Part shown: in pieces, positions 57,340 to 64,000 of the stretch
Numbering within the stretch: the first letter of the stretch is position 1
Layout of the letters: each line of letters begins with the position of its first letter
Assembly: GCA_026826555.1 (NCBI GenBank)
Contig: JAKSZT010017954.1
Coordinates: 5,608,642-5,672,641 of the forward strand
Reading direction: 5' to 3'
Length of the DNA: 64,000 nucleotides
Origin: Tolypeutes matacus
Taxonomy: Eukaryota > Chordata > Mammalia > Cingulata > Chlamyphoridae
The notes under the pieces: model-generated
Told to the model about the DNA's origin: nothing
The model's database searches: none
Seen by the model: only the letters and a program-made list of their open reading frames with translations
Program-made: the position numbers and the translations under genes

Positions 57340-57442
57340 GCAAACAAATGGAAGCAACCTAAACGTCCATCATTTGGGACATGTTAAGTAAACTAGGGTA
57401 AACCCATACAATGGGCTACTATCAGCTTTTTAAAAGGTGGTG
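57340..57442 (+). mobile_element. Old L1 3' UTR, sense, before SINE
   Basis: 'aatggaagcaacctaaacgt', 'ccatcatttgggacatgtta' and 'acccatacaatgggctacta' are typical L1 3' UTR words. The same element continues after the SINE. Confidence 0.7.
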
Positions 57443-57790
57443 AAGGGAAGTGGGTGTGACTCAAGCAACTGAGCTCCTGCCTATCACATGGGAGGTCTGG
57501 GTTCAGTTCCTGTGCCTCCTAAAGAAGACGATCAAGACAGCGAGCTGACGCAACAAGATGATGCAACAAGAGACACGAGGAAAATATAATGAGAGACACA
57601 ACAAAGCAGGGAGCGGAGGAGGCTCAAGTGATTAGGCGCCTCCCTCCCACATGGGAGGTCCCAGGTTCGGTTCCCAGTGCCTCCTAAAAGGAAGATAAGC
57701 ACACAATGAACATACATAGCAAATGCAAACAATAAGGGGGTGGGAAGAAATTTTTTTTTAATTAAAATCTTACAAAAATTTTAAAAAAAT
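57443..57790 (+). mobile_element. DAS-type SINE, dimer
   Basis: tRNA-like units at 57445-57520 and 57608-57685, linker and AT-rich tail. Perfect 11-bp flanks aaaaggtggtg at 57432-57442 and 57791-57801. Confidence 0.9.
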
Positions 57791-58080
57791 AAAAGGTGGT
57801 GGAGAACTAGACATATTTGTGGGAAGATGTTCATGATATATTGTTGAGTCAGAAAAAAAAAAAAAGGTTGGAAAACCCCACGAATATTATGCCATTCATA
57901 TAAAATTGTGGGTGTATGTATATATATGTATGTGTATGTGTATGTTTTTGTGTATATGTATGTGTATACGTGTTTGTGTGTATATAATTTTATGTCTCTG
58001 GGAATAAATGAACATTGAGACCTCATGCATCTTGAAAGGAAATCTACTGAAATTCAAAATTACTTCAAGTAAGAGGATTT
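57791..58080 (+). mobile_element. Old L1 3' UTR, sense, after SINE
   Basis: 'gggaagatgttcatgatata', 'ttgttgagtcagaaaaaaaa' and 'gaatattatgccattcatat' continue L1 3' UTR. 57909-57987 is a TG/TA-rich simple repeat at the site where such UTRs often carry one. Confidence 0.6.
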
Positions 58081-58149
58081 TTACTGATTTTTACTTTTTT
58101 TATAGCTTTTTTCTATGTTACTTTACCACTATCCTTATCCTTAAAATAC

Positions 58150-58420
58150 ACCAAATGCTTAAAATACACAAAATATTCTACTCTAAGATAATATTATTTA
58201 CTGGGCACCAACTAATGGCTAGTTGCACACATTGCTTCTTTGGAACTTCACAACAATTTCAAAAGTATAATATTATCATCTCCATTTTAAAGATGAGGCA
58301 ACTGAGACTTAGAAATGGTAAGAAACTGGTCCAAGGTCATAAAGCAAGTAAATGGCAAAGCTGGGACAGCAGCTTAGGACCGTCTAATGCCACAGTAGAT
58401 GCTCTCAATCACTGTACTGT
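58150..58420 (+). mobile_element. MIR, nearly full length
   Basis: 'atttactgggcaccaactaa', 'ctccattttaaagatgaggc', 'aactgagacttagaaatggt', 'ccaaggtcataaagcaagta' and 'atggcaaagctgggacag' are all in order. Frame 58008-58430 (140 codons) crosses it and is not a gene. Confidence 0.75.
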
Positions 58421-58664
58421 AATGCAATGAAAAATGCAGAAGACATAGGCTTTATCCAGTAAGTGCGGTGAAGCCAGTGAGCATAATTTCCAGTCTTATT
58501 TATTCTCCAAAGCCATACTGAGCAGAGCATTATGAACTTGGATCAGCCCTGACAAGAAGCATTCAGCTCTCACAAACCTATTAAAAATTAAATTACTCAA
58601 TACTCTTCATATACCAATATCAGATACTCTAGAGGTTTTAAAACCTAACTGCAAATTATTTTAC

Positions 58665-58801
58665 AATCTTCCCATAGTGAGGCAGTATCTAGGCTCCCTT
58701 CCTCTGAATCTGGGCTGACTTTAGTGTCTCACTGGTAACTAATAGAACACATCAAAAGTGACGCTGCATGACTTTCAAGGTTAAATCACAAAAAAGGGAT
58801 G
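58665..58801 (+). mobile_element. Ancient LTR-like repeat, left part
   Basis: 'ctcactggtaactaatagaa' and 'agtgacgctgcatgactttc' match the same class as 11658-12115. Interrupted by a SINE at 58802. Confidence 0.5.
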
Positions 58802-59008
58802 CAGGGAGTGGATGTGGCTCAAGCCAGAGCTCCCACCTCCCACATGGGAGGTCCCAGGTTCGGTTCTCGGTGCCTCCTGAAAAGACAAAGATAAACAACA
58901 AGCAAAACAAACTCAGGGAAGCCAATGTGGTTCAGTGGTCAAGAGCTGGCTTCCTACATATGAGGTCCCGGGTTCAATCCCTGGCCCCCGATACCTCAAA
59001 AAAGAGGG
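58802..59008 (+). mobile_element. Composite DAS-type SINE
   Basis: First unit (58802-58880) is of the ggctcaag type with 'ggttcggttctcggtgcctc'. Second unit (58916-58998) is of the tRNA-Ala-like type ('tggttcagtggtcaagagc', 'gggttcaatccctgg'). Mixed order is unusual compared with the other dimers here. Flanks aaaaaaggg and aaaaaagag may be the target duplication. Confidence 0.75.
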
Positions 59009-59400
59009 GGGAGAGGGTTTGAAGCTTCCACCTTGCTTGCTGGGACACTTATCTTTGGAGTCCTGAGCCACTATGTAAGAAGTCCAACTGCCCTAGGCCA
59101 TGAAGCTCAGGCCACATGGAGGTACTTTGGTTGACCGCCCCAGCTGAGTTCCCAGCCAAGAGCCAGCATCAGCCAGCATCAACCACCAGACATGTGAGTG
59201 AAGAAGTGGCTGTAGAATTCTAGCCACTAGATGAAAATTCACCCCCAGCCTTTGAGTCTTTCCAGTTGAGGCCCAAGACATCATGGGTCGAGACAGACCT
59301 TCCCTGACTAATTTCTGACCTGCAGAATTTGTGAGCATAATAAAATGGTTGTTTTATGCCACTAAATTTTGGAGGGGTCCATTATACAGCAATAGTAAGC
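59009..59400 (+). mobile_element. Ancient LTR-like repeat, right part
   Basis: 'ggccacatggaggtactttg', 'catcaaccaccagacatgtg', 'ataataaaatggttgtttta' (poly(A) signal region) and 'tatacagcaatagtaa' complete the repeat. The landmarks order equals 11780-12100. Confidence 0.55.
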
Positions 59401-59509
59401 AGAAGAGATGTTGCTCAACTCCAACTCTGTCTCATTTCTTCAATAGCTACCCATTTTACTGAATTCTTACTAGTTGAATTTGAGCTTAGGGGTTTATTTG
59501 GACAGGAGT

Positions 59510-59640
59510 TATTGGTTCTAATCTCTTTTTCCATAAACTTAGGACAAGCTGCAAGCTCCTTGAGGGCAGGACTGAGTTTGTCATTTGGACAGTTCAACAT
59601 CCAGCCACAGTGCCCAGCACATACAAAAAGACTGGTTCAG
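59510..59640 (+). mobile_element. L2 3' end
   Basis: 'aagctccttgagggcaggac', 'tgagtttgtcatttggacag' and 'cagtgcccagcacata' are typical of L2. A diverged upstream part may reach 59420. Confidence 0.65.
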
Positions 59641-59687
59641 TTTCCTGTCAATTTATACAAGCCACCTCAAACTTCAGTAGCTTAACA
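59641..59687 (+). mobile_element. Old LTR, left part before hAT
   Basis: 'cctcaaacttcagtagctta' continues, across the hAT element, into 'acacaacaatgatttattat' at 59914. The join reads as one LTR sequence. Strand is a guess. Confidence 0.45.
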
Positions 59688-59909
59688 CTGAGGTCAGCAA
59701 ACTATAGTCCCCACACCAATTCAGCCTGCCTTCTCTTTTTATACATAAAGTTTTATTGGAACACAGCCACAATACTTACATAGTGACTATAGCTGCTTTT
59801 CTTCTATAAAGGCAGAGTTGAGTAGTTGCAACTGAGTACACATTGCCCTCCTGCAAACTCTAGAAGATTTACTCTCTGGTCCTTTACAGAAAAAGCTTGC
59901 CAACCACTG
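59688..59909. mobile_element. hAT-type nonautonomous DNA transposon, perfect 8-bp duplication
   Basis: 222 bp from 'ctgaggtcagcaaac' to 'ttgccaaccactg', terminal inverted repeats imperfect. Internal words 'aagttttattggaacacagc' and 'agagttgagtagttgcaact' identify a common mammalian hAT-Charlie-class element. Flanked by gcttaaca at 59680-59687 and 59910-59917, the 8 bp typical of hAT. Confidence 0.9.
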
Positions 59910-59917
59910 GCTTAACA

Positions 59918-60378
59918 CAACAATGATTTATTATTTCTCCCAATTCTGTGGTTGGCTGCACTCAGTTGAGCAGGGATTTTATTTTCCCTCTACATGGTCA
60001 CTCCTGAGACTGGGTTCATCTGGAAGCTTGACTAATGTTAGAAACATCCAAGTCGGCCTCACTCACATGTCTAGGGCATCTCGACTTTCCTCCATGTGTC
60101 TGTTTCTCTCTGTCACTTTTTATGATTCATTAGTCTATCCCAAGTTTCTTTACTTGGTGGCTGGCTTCCAAGATGGTGAAAACAGAAGCTGGCAAGTCTC
60201 TTTAGGTCTAGACCCTGAGCTGACACAACATCACTTCCATTGCATTTTACTGGTCAAAGCAATCACAAACCAGCCAAGACTGAAGAAGAACGTATTGTCC
60301 ACTCCTGATTGGTAGGAGCGGCATGGACTTAGGAAGAGGAGAGAAATTGTTGGCAGCAATCTTTGGAGAATATATACC
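59918..60378 (+). mobile_element. Old LTR, right part after hAT
   Basis: 'ctgtggttggctgcactcag', 'ccaagatggtgaaaacagaa', 'ttgcattttactggtcaaag' and an end near 'gagaatatataccaca' resemble ERVL-type LTRs such as 28428. The 130-codon frame 59923-60315 lies wholly inside it and is not a gene. Confidence 0.55.
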
Positions 60379-61139
60379 ACATTAAGTATTTGCTTAATAA
60401 TTGTGAGAGAGTTCACAAATGCATAAAAGAGAAAGAAAGGTAAGTGGAGGGCAATGTCCTGAAGAATACACCCCACCTTATCTATATTGGGAGGCAAGGT
60501 CTCCATGAGCTGTCAGCACTAAGAGAGGGCCAGTGGAGCTGAAAAGTGGCACAGGATCTAGTTGAGTACTGAAAGAGAGTAAGAGAAATTAGAAACATAG
60601 TTGATGAAACCAATTGAGGATGGCTTTAGAGATGAGATGGAGTAGAGGTCAGATACTGGGGCAACAAAGCAGAAGAAACCAAATTTCCTCAAGGCAAATA
60701 TAAGAATCAGGCTTCATGGGTCAATGCCAGGCAAAAGCTAATAGGGACTGATGGAGAGTCATAGCACTGAATGTCTGTGAGTATCTGTGACATCTGGATG
60801 AATGTACTGGACATGGTATTGTATTACACTGCATTTCCTGTGTCGACCAGATGACTGACCTCAGTGGATATGACTCCTCAGGCTTATGAGTTCTGTCACC
60901 AGAGTATCTGACAAAAAGAATCCAAACTTCTTAGTTAATAGGCTTGTAAGTACTTGTTATAACGCAAGAAGGGAACATGGCAGTCTTACTTAAAATATAA
61001 CCAGAAGAACCAACAAAATGCTGGATGTTGCTAGGAACAACAAAAGAAAGCATTGCATTCCAAAGGTCTATGTTTGTTGCAACTAACAGAGTCAGCAACT
61101 AAGCAGGAAAGTGAATTGTTTGGAGAAAATGCTCCCCAT
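60379..61139. other. No feature recognised
   Basis: Unique-looking DNA; no repeat or frame of note. Confidence 0.4.
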
Positions 61140-61320
61140 TTATAATTTCACTTAATTCTATGCAGATAACATTTCCTCATTTTACAGAAGAGAAAACTGA
61201 AGTGTGAAGAGATCAAAGAACTTGCTCATATTCATATAGTTAGCATGTGGAGGAGGCGGGATTTGGACCCAATTTCACCTGAGTCTAAAAAGGATGTCAT
61301 GTTGCTTCCCCGTGGCTTGC
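61140..61320 (+). mobile_element. MIR relic
   Basis: 'ctcattttacagaagagaaa', 'actgaagtgtgaagagatca' and 'ggcgggatttggacccaatt' match MIR in sense. Confidence 0.65.
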
Positions 61321-62904
61321 AGAAATTTCCTCATGAAGAAAAAGTAAACATATGAGGCTTCATCTGCCTAGAAAAGTGTGTCTCAAAATATGTCCTGTGA
61401 AATATGAGTACCTTGCATTGATCCTCCAAAAAAAAAATGATCCCAAGGTAAATAAGTGTAAAAACTAGTGCAGGAAAGGGCATCCTTTTAAAGTCACATA
61501 AGTATTCGCAGATTTAAACAGAAATCTGTCTGAAATCCAAATCCCTTTTTTCACATACTAATACCCTGCAGAAAAAGGGTTCTAAGGAAGATGATGCAGT
61601 GCGAGCATTATATTTATAATCTCATTAAATATGTAACTAGAGAGAACACATTTTTGGCAAAACTAGAATTTGGAGGTACCTCTGAAGGTTGAAGTAGTTT
61701 TAAAACAAATGAAAAGAGGCCTTATTCTTCACATCCTAAAGTAAGCTTATAAACTTTGCCACTACACTAAATGCAAATACAGAAAGTCAGAACTGTGTGT
61801 TATGAAAGAAAAGACACCTCTGACCTCCCACATATGGCCCTTGCTGTCAGAATTGGAGATACAACGTAATGGTGGATTCAATGCACAACAGGTCTGGCAT
61901 TTTGTAGAGACTCAGCAGTTTTGGCCCTGCTGACTTGGCCTATTACATGGGTTATGGGTTAATTCTTTGTGTTTCTAATCTGCAAAGGATACCTGGAAAA
62001 GTCAGCCTATTTCCATCTTGCCATGTTTATATCATCCCAGCAGTTCAGATTTTATATTGCATCCAACAAAGTGAAAGAGGGCCTTCTTAACATAGAAGCT
62101 GAGCATATACCCTTCCCTCTTTTCCTTAACACTCCTAAATAGGTTCACACTAGGGTAGAGTGCTCCCCCTCCCCACTTCTGGTGCTCACTGCCCAGGCCC
62201 TGAACTGCTCCTCTCACAGACGGAGGAGGCAAAGCAGCCGGCTAAGTCCTCCAGGCAATTGCAGCTGCAGCTGGTTAATTACTTGTCACCCAATCCTTCC
62301 TTCCCTCCAGCCCAGGAGTAAAGATCCCACATGTCTAATTTACCACCGGCCCTTGTGGTCCTTCTCAGCCTGCAAAGAGAAGAAAGCGAGCAGCAGGTTT
62401 CAGGCTCAACAAAAGAACCAGTTTAAACTACAACAAAGAATTGCTTCAAACCTAATGAAAATCAAGAATTGAAAGAAACAAGGAGCCCTGTCTCTCAATT
62501 CTATATCCTTTTGTGGGGGAGAGGGGGTAAGGGGAGCCGTCATAAGACTTGGCTCGCCCTCCAGCAAGTGCTTATGGTCTCCTGCCTCCGTGATAAGAGC
62601 TGGTCATCACAGCCTCTTAGACCCCATGTAATTTGTAATAACCCTGCCAAGCTTCCCAACTGCGGCTGGGTTGTATTTCCTCATAACTTCCTCCTCTTCA
62701 GATGAGACTGGAAGTGGAGAACACTTCTGAAGTAGTGGAGAGGAAAGGAAAATGATAATCAAAGCAAAAAGGAAGTGCCGTTTTACCTCTGTGGAATAGG
62801 AAGGAAGAAAGGAAGAAAGAATAGGGAGGGAGGGACGGATTAAAATTCAATTTTTCGGTAAAATTGTGGTGAAACAGGCATACTCAAGCATTTGCTAATA
62901 GCAT
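61321..62904. other. Unique DNA; 62030-62700 is a candidate regulatory segment
   Basis: Repeat-free. 62256-62281 holds three abutting E-box words (CAATTG, CAGCTG, CAGCTG) then TAATTA. A purine tract (ggaaggaagaaaggaagaaa) lies at 62801-62835. Frame 62182-62472 (96 codons) covers the motif segment without a domain. Confidence 0.35.
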
Positions 62905-63330
62905 TTTACAACTATTCTGGAAAACATTACATTGTGTATGAAGAGTAATACAAATAAATATACCTTCCGACCCAGTGACTCCATTCAAGGGACTTATTCT
63001 AAGGAAATAATTGAAGAGAAACACAAAGCTACATGCATTAGAACAAATATTTCAGAATTTTCTCTAACATTTGGAAATTGCAAACAATCTAAATATCTAG
63101 TAAGAGGAATGGCTAAGTTATGAGAAATCAGCTTGATGAAATCCTTTATAGCCATTAAAAATAATTATGAAGACCCCAGCACATTATAGAAATTTTCTAG
63201 TATAGCATTAAATAAGAAAGGCAGAATATAAATGTATGGGTATACTCTGATTATACACATGGAAAATATATGCATAGAGACCAAGTGCGAAAAAAATTGA
63301 AAACTGAAAATTTTTGTCATAGTAGAGTGG
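62905..63330 (+). mobile_element. Old L1 3' UTR, sense
   Basis: 'ccttccgacccagtgactcc', 'ggacttattctaaggaaata', 'ttggaaattgcaaacaatct' and 'tagccattaaaaataattat' are standard old L1 3' UTR landmarks. Confidence 0.75.
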
Positions 63331-63620
63331 TAAGATTATCAATGACTTTTTCCTTTTTAAAATGTTTTGTTTAGATTTTAAATTAAACACTATTATCAGA
63401 ATGGCTTAGCCAGGAAGCACCACCAAAGTTTATTAAAATTTTCCATCATAATCCCCAATTTTCAGTTTTATAACTTAGACCTTTCAATACATATGGATCA
63501 TACAGAGAGAAAGAGAATCAAGCAAATATGTGCCTTAAAAGAGTGACTGATATTTCAAACACCCTGTGTCCTTGACTGAGCTTGGCAATAAGAGAAAGCA
63601 CAAAAGTGTCACATAGGCCC
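63331..63620. other. No feature recognised
   Basis: AT-rich unique-looking DNA before the LTR. Confidence 0.35.
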
Positions 63621-64000
63621 TGTGATGGTTAGGTTAATGTGTCAACTTGGCCAGGTAATTGGGCCCAGTTGTTTGGTCAAGAAAACACTGGGCCAATTGT
63701 AATACAAGGACATTTATGGACTTTAGTTACCAGTGAGTTTACTGCATAGATAGATGATTACATCCACATCAGTCAGGGAAATAGCCCTTAGCAATGAGTG
63801 AGGCTTTATCCAATCAGTTGAATGCCTTAAAAGGGGAAGGGATTTCAGCATTCAGAGAGAATTTCCCAGCTTGTCTCTGGACAGCCACCATCTTCCGGAA
63901 ACTCATCCAGGACCTTCAGTGGACTTTCATCGGAGCCCCTGGTTTGCAGCCTGCCTGTGGAACCTGGACTTGTGCATCTCCACAGTCACGTGAGAGTGTC
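63621..64000 (+). mobile_element. LTR (ERVL-like), cut by window end
   Basis: Opens tgtgatggttaggttaatgt. U3-like words 'tatccaatcagttgaatgcc' (CCAAT) and 'ttaaaagg' (TATA-like) near 63810-63835 lie upstream of 'ccaccatcttccgg'. The right end, poly(A) site and any target duplication lie beyond the window. Confidence 0.65.

Noticed and set aside
58008..58430. 140-codon open frame
   Set aside because: Its second half is a MIR and the first half is low-complexity AT-rich DNA.
59923..60315. 130-codon open frame
   Set aside because: Wholly inside an old LTR.

Overview
The window reads as xenarthran mammalian nuclear DNA, most likely armadillo and possibly sloth or anteater. The decisive sign is about seventeen tRNA-derived SINEs of the DAS type. 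They carry recognisable Pol III A and B boxes and A-rich tails, and most are flanked by direct repeats of 8-16 bp. Young L1 3' ends of a type I associate with this order, ERVL/MaLR-type LTRs, HAL1 and deep mammalian relics (MIR, L2, Tigger, hAT) fit the same picture. There is no bacterial, viral or plasmid organisation. Element names come from memory of mammalian repeat consensus sequences and were not checked by alignment.

I find no protein-coding gene, tRNA gene, rRNA or other structured RNA gene. The longest open frames (130-176 codons) lie in SINEs, LTRs, L1/HAL1 leaders or unrecognised DNA, and none shows a convincing domain or exon structure. The stretch is therefore intergenic, or the inside of a long intron.

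Layout. 1-4.4 kb: an old L1 in inverted pieces, holding a younger L1 3' end and two long SINEs. 4.4-9.8 kb: a Tigger-like DNA transposon split by a MaLR-type LTR, plus four SINEs. 9.8-14.5 kb: two LTRs, then two SINEs inserted at the same target, then a third SINE. 14.5-24 kb: a 5'-truncated young L1, an old L1 3' UTR, L2, an ERV LTR, and L1/HAL1 pieces. 24-31 kb: a solo LTR with a perfect 5-bp duplication, L1 ends, and more LTRs. 31-43 kb: mostly old relics, unique DNA and an L2. 43-48 kb: an LTR inside an LTR, then about 3 kb of complex unique DNA with possible regulatory motifs. 48.2-51.3 kb: a HAL1-like element (leader, ORF1 remains, 3' UTR, no ORF2) holding a very fresh SINE. 51.3-64 kb: unique DNA, SINEs, a hAT element inside an old LTR, and an LTR cut by the window end.

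The nested insertions give a relative time order: Tigger, L2 and MIR are oldest, then L1M, HAL1 and old LTRs, then MaLR-type LTRs, then young L1 and SINEs. No new biological system is visible. The best leads are the unusual insertion structures (a poly(A)-only insertion, a target used twice, a SINE with internal tandem repeats) and several non-repeat segments with compact transcription-factor-like motifs that may be conserved noncoding elements.
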